Notes under the pieces: model-generated
What the model was told of the DNA's origin: nothing
Seen by the model: the letters and a program-made list of their open reading frames with translations, nothing else
Database searches by the model: none
Translations under genes and position numbers: made by a program
Shown: in pieces, positions 1 to 8,401 of the stretch
Layout of the letters: the number at the start of each line of letters is the position of its first letter
Numbering within the stretch: the first letter of the stretch is position 1
Assembly: GCF_026341775.1 (NCBI RefSeq)
Contig: NZ_JAPEOB010000001.1
Span: forward strand, 1,922,001 to 1,986,000
Reading direction: 5' to 3'
Source of the DNA: Streptomyces sp. NBC_00654
GTDB lineage: Bacteria; Actinomycetota; Actinomycetes; Streptomycetales; Streptomycetaceae
DNA length: 64,000 nucleotides

Positions 1-24
1 GTAGATACGCGTCAGATTGACCAT
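1..24 (-). CDS. Start of probable cob(I)alamin adenosyltransferase (cut by left edge)
   Basis: An ATG at position 24 on the minus strand opens a frame reading MVNLTRIY and continues off the left edge. That N-terminus is what I recall for Streptomyces PduO-type ATP:cob(I)alamin adenosyltransferases, where the following residues are TRTGDxGTT. The enzyme makes adenosylcobalamin, the cofactor of the mutase encoded later in this window. Only eight codons are visible, so this rests on the N-terminal match and on remembered synteny with S. coelicolor. It lies 24 nt downstream of the ABC permease and could be cotranscribed with it. No strong ribosome-binding site is visible before the ATG. Confidence 0.5.
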
Positions 25-48
25 GCGGGCCAGCGTAGTGCGCGGGAG

Positions 49-798
49 TCAGGCACCGGCCCCGCGGAAGACGCGTGTGCCCACTGTCACGGCCAGGACG
101 GCGAATCCGACGGAGACCAGGACCCCGTACAGCATGTGCGCCGTGGCGTACGAGCCCACGAAGGCGTCCCGGACCGCGTCCACCGGATAGCGGAACGGTG
201 TGAAGTGCGAGAGCACGTCCAGCCAGGCCGGGCCGAGGGCGATCGGGAGCATCAGCCCGGAGAGCAGCATCGCCGGGAGGGTGAGCGCGTTGATCACGGG
301 GCCGAACTCCTGCGGGGTACGGACCCTCATGGCCAGCGCGTACGACAGCGAGGCGAGCGCGACGGTCAGCAGGCCGACGAACGCGAAGCCGATCAGGACC
401 CCCGCGAGCGGCGCCCGCAGCCCCATGAGCAGGGCGGCCAGCACCAGCAGGACGGCCTGGAACAGGAACAGCAGCGCGTCGCGCAGGACGCGCCCGAGCA
501 GCAGGGCGAGCCGGCTCACCGGTGTCACCCGCATCCGGTCCACCACCCCGGTCGACTTCTCGATGATCACCGAGAACCCGGCGAACGAGGCGCCGAACAG
601 CACGAGTTGGAGCAGCAGTCCCGGCACGAGGATCTGCCAGGAGTCCCCGGACGGGCCGAGCGGCAGGCCGCTGAGGAGGGGGCCGAAGAAGAGCAGGTAG
701 AGCAGCGGCATCAGTACGCCGAACAGGATCTGGAACCGCGAGCGCAGGGTCTGGCGGGCGTATCGCCCGAAGATCAGCGCGATGTCGTGGAAGAGCAC
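49..798 (-). CDS. ABC-2 type transporter permease (DrrB-like)
   Basis: Integral membrane subunit of a two-component ABC exporter, about 249 aa from the GTG at 798. This start has AGGA seven bases upstream. A TTG at 828 is also in frame but has no ribosome-binding site. The protein has about six hydrophobic segments, typical of the ABC-2 permease family, and near residue 90 a polar loop of the EKSTGVVDRMRVTPVSR type that resembles the conserved cytoplasmic motif of DrrB/NodJ permeases. Its ATPase partner lies upstream on the same strand, but with an unusual 198-bp spacer between them. The substrate cannot be read from sequence; DrrAB relatives export drugs or lipids. Confidence 0.88.
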   Translation of the reverse strand: MLFHDIALIFGRYARQTLRSRFQILFGVLMPLLYLLFFGPLLSGLPLGPSGDSWQILVPGLLLQLVLFGASFAGFSVIIEKSTGVVDRMRVTPVSRLALLLGRVLRDALLFLFQAVLLVLAALLMGLRAPLAGVLIGFAFVGLLTVALASLSYALAMRVRTPQEFGPVINALTLPAMLLSGLMLPIALGPAWLDVLSHFTPFRYPVDAVRDAFVGSYATAHMLYGVLVSVGFAVLAVTVGTRVFRGAGA

Positions 799-996
799 GG
801 AGGAGTCCTGTGGGGGAGAGGTGCCCAACAGCGGGGCACGGGCGGTGGATCAATGGGCGAGTGGGTCACGGGCAGTGGGTCCGGGGCGCCCGGGGCTCGG
901 CGGTGAGGGTCCGGTGGTGAGGGCTCGGCGGAGACGTCCCGGGCGGCGCGGTCGCGGCGGAGAGGTTCGGGCAGTGAGGTCTCGGGCGGTGCGGTC

Positions 997-1779
997 TCAG
1001 ACGGAGAGGGGAGCGGCGTCGGCGGGTGCCGCGGCCCGCCCGGTGATCGCGAGGAACGCCTCCTGGAGCGAGGCGGTGGCGGAGCCCGCGTAGCCGGCCT
1101 TCAGAGCCCGGGGCGTGCCCTCGGCCACGACCGTTCCCCCGTCGATCACGACGAGCCGGTCCGCGAGGGTGTCCGCCTCGTCGAGGTAGTGGGTGGTCAG
1201 GACGACGGTGGTGCCGTGGTCGTCGCGCAGTTGCCGCACCAGGTCCCACAGGCCGGCGCGGCTGCCGGGGTCGAGGCCGGTGGTCGGTTCGTCGAGGAAG
1301 AGGACGGCGGGGCGGTGGGTGAGGCCCATCGCCAGGTCGAGCCGCCGTCGCTGACCGCCGGAGAGCGTGGCCGCCTTCCGGTCGAGCAGCGCGTCGAGGC
1401 CGAGTCCACCGGCCAGTTCGGCGGCGCGCGCCACCGCGTCCGCCCTGCTCAGCCGGTACAGCCGGCCCTGGGTGACGAGCTCCTCCCGCACGGTCAGCTG
1501 CGGGTCGACGCCGCCCGACTGGGCGACGTACCCGCACTTCTCGCGTACGCCCGCGGGGTCGTCGAGCAGGTCGTGCCCGGCGACGGTGGCGGCGCCGCCG
1601 GTGGGGGCGAGCAGGGTGGTGAGCATGCGCAGGGTGGTGGTCTTGCCCGCGCCGTTGGGTCCGAGGAGGCCGACGATCTCCCCCGGGCCGACGGTGAGAT
1701 CGATGGAGCGTACGGCCTCCACCGGGCCGCTCGGGGTCGCGAAGGTCCGGGCGAGTCCGGCCGTGCTGATGATGGGCAT
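997..1779 (-). CDS. ABC transporter ATP-binding protein (DrrA-like)
   Basis: Nucleotide-binding subunit of the exporter, 260 aa. Walker A GPNGAGKT is at residues 40-47, the signature LSGGQ at 139-143, and Walker B VLFLDEP at 159-165, with the switch His in TTHYLDEA after it. All residues needed for ATP hydrolysis are present. It presumably energises the permease encoded 198 bp downstream. The TetR gene is divergent, with a 111-bp AT-rich intergenic region, the usual layout of a TetR-controlled efflux pump. Confidence 0.92.
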   Translation of the reverse strand: MPIISTAGLARTFATPSGPVEAVRSIDLTVGPGEIVGLLGPNGAGKTTTLRMLTTLLAPTGGAATVAGHDLLDDPAGVREKCGYVAQSGGVDPQLTVREELVTQGRLYRLSRADAVARAAELAGGLGLDALLDRKAATLSGGQRRRLDLAMGLTHRPAVLFLDEPTTGLDPGSRAGLWDLVRQLRDDHGTTVVLTTHYLDEADTLADRLVVIDGGTVVAEGTPRALKAGYAGSATASLQEAFLAITGRAAAPADAAPLSV

Positions 1780-1878
1780 GGCGACACAAAAACAGAGTCA
1801 CTGAAAAATTGCAACAACACCAAAATTTCTGCGACCCCATGAACTTTCCGGGATTCCGCGCCCCCGACACGTCCGCCC

Positions 1879-1884
1879 TACGAT
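1879..1884 (+). promoter_or_regulatory. -10 element TACGAT of the tetR gene, leaderless layout
   Basis: TACGAT fits the actinobacterial -10 consensus TANNNT and ends six bases before the ATG at 1891, so transcription should begin at or next to the start codon. No ribosome-binding site lies between. The -35 box is not obvious. The AT-rich stretch at about 1785-1845 probably carries the divergent ABC promoter and the repressor site. Confidence 0.45.
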
Positions 1885-1890
1885 GAGCAC

Positions 1891-2532
1891 ATGGCTGAGG
1901 GACTCAGGGAACGCAAGAAGCGCCAGGCCAGGCAGCACATCTCCGACCTGGCCACCGGGCTGTTCCTCAAGCACGGCTTCGTCACGGTCACCGTCGCCGA
2001 TGTCGCCGAACTGGCGGACGTCTCCGTGAACACCGTCTACAACTACTTCCCGGCCAAGGAGGACCTCTTTCTCGACCGGATGAAGAGCGTCAGCCGGCGC
2101 GTCCCCCGCTTCATCCGCGCCCGCGACCGGGGCGAGTCCGCGGCCGAGGCGGTCCTGCGCGAACTGCGTGCCGCCGTCGTCGCCGTCTCCCCGGAGTACG
2201 GACTGATGGACGGCTTCGCCGACTTCATGCGGGTCATCGAGGAGGCGCCCACGCTCAAGGCCCGCCTCTGGTACCTCCAGCAGGAGGTCCTGCAGGGCGT
2301 CGTCGAGGTCCTGCGCGAGGAGACGGACGTGGCCCCGGAGGACCCGATGCCGCTGCTCGTCGGCGGTCAGATCGCCTGGGCCGAGGGCGCGCTCGTCGCC
2401 TACATCAGCCAGGAGATGAGCGCGGGCCACCAGGCGGTCGAGGTCTCCCGCGACGCCCTCGTCGTCCTCGACGAGATCGAGGGGCTGCTCGGCGAGAAGG
2501 TCCTCAACTACGCGCGGCGTGCCGCCGCGTGA
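1891..2532 (+). CDS. TetR family transcriptional regulator
   Basis: A 213-aa one-domain repressor. The N-terminal helix-turn-helix spans about residues 13-60 (VADVAELADVSVNTVYNYFPAKEDLF), with the typical TetR recognition-helix pattern. The C-terminal ligand-binding part is all helical and not similar enough to name a ligand. It is divergent from the DrrAB-like exporter, so the simplest inference is that it represses that operon and itself and is relieved by an exported compound. The predicted -10 box lies so close to the ATG that the mRNA is probably leaderless. Confidence 0.92.
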   Translation: MAEGLRERKKRQARQHISDLATGLFLKHGFVTVTVADVAELADVSVNTVYNYFPAKEDLFLDRMKSVSRRVPRFIRARDRGESAAEAVLRELRAAVVAVSPEYGLMDGFADFMRVIEEAPTLKARLWYLQQEVLQGVVEVLREETDVAPEDPMPLLVGGQIAWAEGALVAYISQEMSAGHQAVEVSRDALVVLDEIEGLLGEKVLNYARRAAA

Positions 2533-2683
2533 CGCGTCCCGGTGTGATGTCCGTCATTTGAGACGTGACGCGCATCTCTTCACCGCCCCAGCGTCCCCCA
2601 CGGGTACTAATCTCCGCCGGAGAGCATGTGAACGACCGTTGAGACCAGCCCGTAGAGGCGAACAGAAACCAAGGGGTGCGAAC

Positions 2684-3532
2684 GTGGCCAGGAAGCTTGC
2701 CGTCATCGGGGCCGGACTCATGGGATCCGGAATCGCACAGGTCTCCGCCCAGGCGGGCTGGGACGTCGTGCTGCGCGATGTGACCGACGCGGCGCTGACC
2801 CGCGGCCGCGACGGGATCAAGGCCTCGTACGACAGGTTCGTCTCCAAGGGCAAGCTGGACGCGGCCGACGCCGGGGCCGCGCTCGCCCGCATCACCACGA
2901 CCACCGATCTCGATGCCGTGGCCGACGCCGACATCGTCGTCGAGGCCGTCTTCGAGAAGCTGGAGGTCAAGCACGAGATCTTCCGGACCCTCGACAAGGT
3001 CGTCCGCGAGGACACCGTCCTGGCCTCCAACACCTCCGCCATCCCGATCACCAAGATCGCGGCGGTGACCGAGCGCCCGGAGCGCGTCGTCGGGGTGCAC
3101 TTCTTCTCGCCGGTGCCGATGATGCAGCTCTGCGAACTGGTGCGCGGCTACAAGACGAGCGACGAAACCCTGGCCACCGCACGGGAGTTCGCCGAGTCGG
3201 TCGGCAAGACCTGCATCGTCGTCAACCGTGATGTCGCGGGCTTCGTCACCACCCGGCTCATCTCGGCGCTGGTCGTCGAGGCCGCCAAGCTGTACGAGTC
3301 GGGCGTCGCGTCGGCCGAGGACATCGACACCGCCTGCAAGCTGGGCTTCGGGCACGCCATGGGGCCGCTGGCCACGGCCGACCTGACCGGCGTCGACATC
3401 CTGCTGCACGCCACCGGCAACATCTACACCGAGTCGCAGGACGAGAAGTTCGCCGCCCCGGAGCTGATGCGCCGGATGGTCGATGCAGGTGACATCGGAC
3501 GCAAGAGCGGGCAGGGCTTCTACACCTACTGA
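2684..3532 (+). CDS. hbd: 3-hydroxybutyryl-CoA dehydrogenase
   Basis: NAD(P)-dependent oxidation of 3-hydroxybutyryl-CoA to acetoacetyl-CoA, or the reverse, 282 aa, the usual length of stand-alone short-chain HBD enzymes. The Rossmann motif GAGLMGSG is at residues 9-16. The catalytic His in the GVHFFSPVPMM segment is near residue 139, and the C-terminal helical 3HCDH domain ends in KSGQGFYTY. The GTG at 2684 follows AAGGGG. An upstream in-frame extension to 2519 overlaps tetR and lacks family similarity. A partial dyad TCTCCG-C-CGGAGA at 2611-2623 sits in the promoter region. Together with the acetyl-CoA acetyltransferase at 19.9 kb it supplies the first steps toward butyryl-CoA. Confidence 0.95.
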   Translation: MARKLAVIGAGLMGSGIAQVSAQAGWDVVLRDVTDAALTRGRDGIKASYDRFVSKGKLDAADAGAALARITTTTDLDAVADADIVVEAVFEKLEVKHEIFRTLDKVVREDTVLASNTSAIPITKIAAVTERPERVVGVHFFSPVPMMQLCELVRGYKTSDETLATAREFAESVGKTCIVVNRDVAGFVTTRLISALVVEAAKLYESGVASAEDIDTACKLGFGHAMGPLATADLTGVDILLHATGNIYTESQDEKFAAPELMRRMVDAGDIGRKSGQGFYTY

Positions 3533-3542
3533 TCGTTTTCCG

Positions 3543-3580
3543 CCCCCGGCCGCCTGATCCGCCGTCAGTCGGGCCGGGGG
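3543..3580 (+). terminator. Possible hairpin terminator after hbd
   Basis: CCCCCGGCC at 3543-3551 can pair with GGCCGGGGG at 3572-3580 around a 20-nt loop, shortly after the hbd stop. There is no T-run, which is common for Streptomyces terminators. The loop is long, so the call is tentative. Confidence 0.4.
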
Positions 3581-3758
3581 AGCGGGGGGTCACCTCCCCG
3601 GCTGCGGTCGGATCTCCGCGGACCGGTATCACCCCACGGGGTGAATTCGGTATCGGTTCGCTTACAGACGGCAACTTCCCTGTCGTTGTTGCAGTCAGTT
3701 GTGGCAGAGACAGAACAGACAGACCTACCTTGCTACGGAGCAATCCCGGGGAGCGCAT

Positions 3759-4082
3759 ATGCACATCAGGGGCGACCACGCCGAGCTGGTCGTCGGGGGC
3801 CGCCTCGACGTCCGAAGCGCGGCGGACGCCCGTACGGTCCTGCACTCGGCCGTCGACGACGGAGTCGGTGATCTGGTGCTGGACCTGACCGAGCTGGATT
3901 CCTGGGACGCCACCGGACTCGGCGTCATCATGGGCGCGCACCGCCGGGCCGGCCGGGCCGGGCGGCGCCTGGTGCTGCGCGGCGTACCGCCGCAGATGCA
4001 GCGACTGCTGGTGGCCACCCGGCTGCACCGCATTCTGGCCATCGAGGGCGGAATCGCCGCAGACTCCCTGCCGCGTGTGTAG
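3759..4082 (+). CDS. STAS-domain anti-sigma factor antagonist
   Basis: A 107-aa single STAS domain of the SpoIIAA/RsbV/BldG class. These proteins bind and sequester anti-sigma kinases, and phosphorylation of one Ser/Thr switches them off. The conserved segment reads ELDSWDATGLGVIMGAH near residues 46-62; Thr in DATGLGV is at the place where SpoIIAA has the phosphorylated Ser, so it is the likely phospho-acceptor. The ATG at 3759 has GGGGAG seven bases upstream; the longer frame from 3699 has no support. No kinase gene is adjacent, so the partner is probably one of the many HATPase_c anti-sigma proteins elsewhere in the genome. Confidence 0.88.
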   Translation: MHIRGDHAELVVGGRLDVRSAADARTVLHSAVDDGVGDLVLDLTELDSWDATGLGVIMGAHRRAGRAGRRLVLRGVPPQMQRLLVATRLHRILAIEGGIAADSLPRV

Positions 4083-4294
4083 AGGTACCCCACGGCAGAA
4101 GACGCGCAATCATTGACGGAACGTGACGTCCGGGGCGGCGCGGCACCCCGCCGGTTCGCCGATACCGTGCGAAGGTCTAGGGTTCGGCCGTCCGCCGATT
4201 GACGGAACCCATGGGCGGACACCGGACCAGAAGCGACAGCGGGGCGTGCGGCCGGAGGGACAAACCGCGCGCGACGCGTCTGGGGGACTTGGCG

Positions 4295-6832
4295 ATGGAC
4301 CCGACACACCGGGGACCGGAAGAGTACGGGCATGACCGCGACCGGACCGGGGATGACGCGGGGCAGGGAGGACAGTCCCGCGATCCGCTGCCACCGGGAC
4401 CGGCCCCGCACACCTCGCGCCACACCCCGCAGACGCCCGTGCAGGCCCGGGTGGTCCAGCTCGTCTCGGGCGACCTGCTGCTCACGGTCAACCCGGTCGA
4501 CGGCAGCGAGGTCGAACCCTGCCCGCCGGGCGAACACCCCGCCGCGCCGGTCCGCCGCACCGCGCGACAGCGCGCCGACCGCGAACGCGCCATCGCCCCG
4601 CCCGTCCCACCGGGCCCGCCCGGCCCGCAGCTGCCGCTGCTGGAGCGGCAGGAGGAGCGCGAGCGGCTGGTGCGTCTGCTGTCGCGCGGCAGGTCCGTCC
4701 GCCTCACCGGCCCGGCCGGCTCGGGCCGCTCGGCCCTCCTGAGCGCCGTCGCCGCCGACTGCGCGGAGCTGGCCCCCGACGGCGTCGTACGCCTCTGCGG
4801 TCACAAGCGCACCACCACGGACCTGCTGTACGGGCTCTTCGACGCGGTGCATCTGGCCCCGCACCACCGCCCGGACCGCCAGGAACTTCTCGGATTCGTG
4901 CGCGGCATCGGTGCCGTCGTCGTCGTGGACGACCTGGAGTTCGGCGGCGCCGCGCTGGAGGAACTGCTCGACGCCACCCCGGAGTGCGCCTTCCTGTTCG
5001 GCGCCACCCTCGATGTCACGCCCCCCGCCGCCGATACGCACCTCGAAGAGGTCGCCCTCGCCGGGCTCGGCCGCGGTGCCTCCCTGGACCTGCTGGAGCG
5101 GGTCGTCGAACGTCCGCTCACCGACGAGGAGACCAACTGGGCGGGCGACCTCTGGTTCGAGTCCGAGGGCCTGCCGCTGCGCTTCGTCCAGGCGGGCGCG
5201 CTGCTGCGCGACCGCCACGTGTCGCCCGCCGGCCCCGCGGCCTCCTCCGCGTGGCCGCGCCCCGACGACGCGTCCGCTCCGGCCCCCCTGCCGAGCCTGG
5301 GCGAGGGCGCGGCGCCCGCCGTGCTGCTGGCCTCCCGGCTGAGCGGGGCGGCCCGGGACACCCTGCGCTTCGCCGTCGCGCTCGGCGGCGAGGTGCCGCA
5401 CCAGGCACATCTGCCCGCGCTCGTGGGCGACACCCACGCCGACGCCGCCCTCGGTGAGCTCGCCGGGTGCGGGCTGCTCTCCCCGGCGGGACCCCGCTAC
5501 CGGCTGGCCGCCGGGGTCCTCGCCCAACTGGAGGCGGGCGGCTACGGCGAGGACGCCCCGGCCCGCGCCCGCAGCGCCGCCCAGCACTACGCCTGGTGGG
5601 CGGGCCACCCCTCGGTCACCCCCGAGCGGGCCGTCACCGAGGCCGACGCCGTCATCGCCGCGATGGCCCGGCTGGTGCCGGGCGACGGGGCGGGACAGGC
5701 CAGCGCCGCCGTCCTGCTGGCCCGCAGCGCCTCTCCCGCCTTCGCGGCGGGGATGCACTGGGGAGCCTGGGAGCGAGTCCTCAGGATCGGCCAGGAGGCC
5801 GCCAGGATTGCCGGTGAGGTCGCCGAAGAGGCGTACTTCCACCACGAGTTGGGTGTCCTCGCGCTCTGCGCCGGAAATCTGGACCGGGCCAGGGCCGAGC
5901 TGGAGACATCGATCGGCATGCGCGGTGCGCTCGCCGACAAGTCCGGGGCGGTGGCCGGCCGCCGCGCACTCGCGCTGGTGGCGGACCGCTCCGGCGGCCT
6001 CACACCCGTGGGCAGGACCCTGACGGGCGACGAGGTGCCGGCCGTGCGGCAGGAGGAGCCGGACACACCGGCCGGCGGAATCCCCGTGCTGCCGCTGTTC
6101 CCGCAGCAGACGCAGGCGCCCGCGACGGTGGTCTCCCGGCAGGTCCCGGCGCCCGCGCCCGGTGCCGGAGGCGGACGGTCCCTGCGCCGGGGGATCCTGG
6201 GCGGGGCACGGCGCAACCTGGTCGCGGTGGGGGCCGGGACCCTGCTGGCCGCCGTGCTCGGCACCGTGGTGACGCTCGGCGCGACATCCGGCAAGGACGA
6301 GCCGGCGGGCCGCGACACCACCACCGAGCAGTCGTCGAACGAGGACGACGCCGGGGGCGGACTTCCCACGGACGAACCGGCGGACGGTACGGAACCGGCG
6401 GACGGTGTGCCCGCCGGCAGCGGATCCATGTCCCCGGGCCCGTCGGATCCGGCCACCCCGAGCAGCAGCGGTACCCCGTCGCCCGGGACGTCCGGACCGG
6501 GCGGGACCCCGTCCACGGACGGGCCCACCGACGGGCTGCCGACCGACCCGCCGACGACCGGCCCGTCCTCGACGGGGAAGCCGACGGGCAGGCCGACCAC
6601 GCCCCCGACGACGCCGCCGACCACCCCGCCCACCACGCCCCCGACGACGCCGCCCACCGACCCGCCGACGGACCCGCCCACCGACCCGCCCACCGACCCG
6701 GACACCTCGATGTCGGCGGGCGGCCCGACGACGGCCGGCGCCGCGGACACGGAGCGGGACGGGGTGCCGGACGGGCAGCGGGACGTGCTGCCGGACGAGG
6801 AGCCGGGCGGGCAGCCGGGCGCACCCCTGTAG
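4295..6832 (+). CDS. Membrane-anchored ATPase with helical repeats and Pro/Thr-rich tail
   Basis: About 845 aa from the ATG at 4295, which has GGGGGAC before it; an upstream TTG at 4199 has no good site. The order is: a disordered N-terminus to about residue 105, an AAA/NB-type NTPase with P-loop GPAGSGRS at 139-146 and a Walker B-like VVVVDDLE near 208-215, a winged-helix and alpha-helical region resembling LuxR/STAND-type effectors to about residue 570, one transmembrane helix near 640-662, then a low-complexity tail rich in Pro, Thr and Asp with tandem PPTT/PPTD units near 770-805. The tail would lie outside the membrane. Streptomyces homologues are annotated only as ATP-binding proteins. 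The function is unknown; a signalling ATPase tethered to the wall is an inference. Confidence 0.75.
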   Translation: MDPTHRGPEEYGHDRDRTGDDAGQGGQSRDPLPPGPAPHTSRHTPQTPVQARVVQLVSGDLLLTVNPVDGSEVEPCPPGEHPAAPVRRTARQRADRERAIAPPVPPGPPGPQLPLLERQEERERLVRLLSRGRSVRLTGPAGSGRSALLSAVAADCAELAPDGVVRLCGHKRTTTDLLYGLFDAVHLAPHHRPDRQELLGFVRGIGAVVVVDDLEFGGAALEELLDATPECAFLFGATLDVTPPAADTHLEEVALAGLGRGASLDLLERVVERPLTDEETNWAGDLWFESEGLPLRFVQAGALLRDRHVSPAGPAASSAWPRPDDASAPAPLPSLGEGAAPAVLLASRLSGAARDTLRFAVALGGEVPHQAHLPALVGDTHADAALGELAGCGLLSPAGPRYRLAAGVLAQLEAGGYGEDAPARARSAAQHYAWWAGHPSVTPERAVTEADAVIAAMARLVPGDGAGQASAAVLLARSASPAFAAGMHWGAWERVLRIGQEAARIAGEVAEEAYFHHELGVLALCAGNLDRARAELETSIGMRGALADKSGAVAGRRALALVADRSGGLTPVGRTLTGDEVPAVRQEEPDTPAGGIPVLPLFPQQTQAPATVVSRQVPAPAPGAGGGRSLRRGILGGARRNLVAVGAGTLLAAVLGTVVTLGATSGKDEPAGRDTTTEQSSNEDDAGGGLPTDEPADGTEPADGVPAGSGSMSPGPSDPATPSSSGTPSPGTSGPGGTPSTDGPTDGLPTDPPTTGPSSTGKPTGRPTTPPTTPPTTPPTTPPTTPPTDPPTDPPTDPPTDPDTSMSAGGPTTAGAADTERDGVPDGQRDVLPDEEPGGQPGAPL

Positions 6833-6855
6833 CCCCCGGCCGGATCCGGGAAAAG

Positions 6856-6898
6856 CCCTGGCCGGACGGACCCGCTGAACGGGTCCGTCCGGCCAGGG
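6856..6898. terminator. Perfect 19-bp stem, bidirectional terminator
   Basis: The arm 6856-6874 (starting CCCTGGCCGGACGG) is exactly complementary to 6880-6898 around the loop CTGAA. It lies between the convergent ATPase gene and nucS and can serve both. On the minus strand a short T-run (TTTT, from AAAA at 6851-6854) follows the stem, though this would only serve nucS. Confidence 0.88.
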
Positions 6899-6938
6899 AC
6901 GCCGGCCCGGGGGCCGGAAACGGATCAGGCTGCCGGGG

Positions 6939-7610
6939 TCAGAACAGCCGCAGTTTGTCGTCCTCGATGCCGCGCATCGCGTCGTAGTCGAGGACCACAC
7001 AGCCGATGCCGCGGTCCGTCGCCAGGACACGGGCCTGGGGCTTGATCTCCTGGGCGGCGAAGACGCCCCGCACCGGTGCGAGATGGGGGTCGCGGTTCAG
7101 CAGCTCCAGGTAGCGGGTCAGCTGCTCGACACCGTCGATGTCGCCGCGGCGCTTGAGTTCCACGGCCACCGTCCCGCCGTCCGCGTCCCGGCACAGGATG
7201 TCGACGGGGCCGATCGCGGTGGGGTACTCACGGCGGATCAGGGTGTGTCCCTCGCCCAGGATCTCGATCCGGTCGGCGAGCAGTTCCTGGAGGTGCGCCT
7301 CCACCCCGTCCTTGATGAGACCCGGGTCCACGCCCAGCTCGTGGGACGAGTCATGGAGGATTTCCTCCATGGTGATGATGAGTTTCTCGCCCGCTTTGTT
7401 CACCACGGTCCAGACGCCTTCGCTGTCGTCGGCGCCCTCCTTCAGGGTGCAGGGCGGAGACATCCAGTTGAGGGGTTTGTACGCCCGGTCGTCGGCGTGG
7501 ATCGACACGCTGCCGTCCGCCTTCACCAGGATCAGACGAGGGGCGGAGGGCAGGTGGGCTGTGAGCCGGCCCGCATAGTCGACGGAGCAACGGGCGATGA
7601 CGAGACGCAT
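6939..7610 (-). CDS. nucS: Mismatch-specific endonuclease NucS/EndoMS
   Basis: A 223-aa nuclease that cuts both strands at mismatches and replaces MutS/MutL repair in actinobacteria. The start [16 protein letters not shown] at 7610 matches the family; a longer frame to 7682 lacks support. The C-terminal RecB-like nuclease carries the PD-(D/E)xK residues Asp137 (GPVDIL), Glu151 and Lys153 (VELK), followed by the conserved [18 protein letters not shown] helix. The protein ends in KLRLF, which resembles the sliding-clamp-binding tail of NucS proteins. It is convergent with the ATPase gene and divergent from the SCO5389-like gene. Confidence 0.96.
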   Translation of the reverse strand: MRLVIARCSVDYAGRLTAHLPSAPRLILVKADGSVSIHADDRAYKPLNWMSPPCTLKEGADDSEGVWTVVNKAGEKLIITMEEILHDSSHELGVDPGLIKDGVEAHLQELLADRIEILGEGHTLIRREYPTAIGPVDILCRDADGGTVAVELKRRGDIDGVEQLTRYLELLNRDPHLAPVRGVFAAQEIKPQARVLATDRGIGCVVLDYDAMRGIEDDKLRLF

Positions 7611-7871
7611 GGTCGGAACGCTACTCGACGACCGGGGCTCCACGCGATTCACCGCCTTCGCACCCGTCGCCACTCTTGACATCCGCGAGCGGGCTTGCCC
7701 CTCTATGTGCCCCTTAGTTATTGGCCGGTTGTGTTCCCAATCTCCTGGTGCGGCCCGGACTGCGCGCTTACCGTGTAATCAGGAGGTCGCCGTCCGTGCA
7801 CACTGCGTCGCCGTCCTCCTTCCATGCCCGTAAGGCCCCGGCCGTCCGTCGGGGTCGCGAGAGGAGAACCC

Positions 7872-8264
7872 ATGTCGCTCGACGTCTCACCGGCGCTGTT
7901 GGAACAGGCCGAGCGAGGCGAAGTCGACGAAGCCGACTTCGTCGACTGCGTCCGGACCTCCCTGCCCTACGCATGGGAGATGATCAGCTCTCTGGTGGCC
8001 CAGCTGAAGGTCGACGGCGGACAGTTCGCCGACAATCAGACGCCGCCGCCGAACGAGCAGGCACGTGGTCAGCTGCTGCGTGCGCTCGCGAGTGATGCGA
8101 TACGCGGCGCGCTTCAGCGGCACTTCGGGGTGCGTCTGGCATTCCAGAACTGCCACCGGGTCGCGGTGTTCCCGCTGGATGCCTCGGTTGACGACCGGCT
8201 GGCCAAATTCACCTCGGTGAGGGGCCAGTTGCTCAACCAGTCGCCCGAACTACGGGACTGCTGA
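7872..8264 (+). CDS. SCO5389-family conserved hypothetical protein
   Basis: A 130-aa acidic, soluble protein with no signal peptide or membrane segment. It starts at the ATG at 7872 with GAGGAGAA just upstream. It belongs to a small family conserved across Streptomyces and known to me only as the SCO5389 family; no function or catalytic motif can be named. An N-terminal region rich in Asp and Glu (residues 5-25) is followed by helices and a short beta-rich C-terminus with Cys at positions near 25, 105 and 130. It is divergent from nucS. The upstream region has TTGACA at 7676-7681, a candidate -35 element. Confidence 0.85.
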   Translation: MSLDVSPALLEQAERGEVDEADFVDCVRTSLPYAWEMISSLVAQLKVDGGQFADNQTPPPNEQARGQLLRALASDAIRGALQRHFGVRLAFQNCHRVAVFPLDASVDDRLAKFTSVRGQLLNQSPELRDC

Positions 8265-8394
8265 ACGCTTCCGCTGCCGTCCCGGGCCGCGGGAGGTGCA
8301 ACTGGCTCCGGGGCGGCAGCTCCCGTACCACCAGCACCACCAGGATTACCGGCACCACCAGCACCACCAGCACCAGCGCCATCAGAACCGTCAT
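8233..8394 (-). CDS. Possible 53-aa membrane microprotein
   Basis: A small frame starts seven nt after the stop of the oxidoreductase gene, with GAGGGG directly upstream of its ATG. It reads MTVLMALVLVVLVVPVILV and then a charged, Pro-rich tail. The first 23 residues are almost pure Leu/Val/Ile and would form one transmembrane helix. The 3' end overlaps the SCO5389-like gene in antisense. The hydrophobic run is encoded by a CTGGTGGTG-type repeat, so it could be a chance product of simple sequence. There is no family match I can name. Confidence 0.35.
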   Translation of the reverse strand: MTVLMALVLVVLVVPVILVVLVVRELPPRSQLHLPRPGTAAEAFSSPVVRATG

Positions 8395-8401
8395 ATGCCC
8401 C

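Noticed and set aside
2043..2258. Minus-strand small frame within the first tetR gene
   Set aside because: It is fully inside a recognised gene with intact domain pattern and has no independent start signal.
3725..7030. A 1101-codon minus-strand open frame opposite the STAS and ATPase genes
   Set aside because: The translation is Arg/Gly/Ala-rich without domains and spans two recognised genes, a normal shadow in this GC range.
7796..8095. A GTG with a good AGGAGG eight bases upstream, before the SCO5389-like gene
   Set aside because: The frame is Arg-rich and overlaps the conserved gene in another frame. The SCO5389-like start has its own ribosome-binding site. It could at most be a leader peptide.
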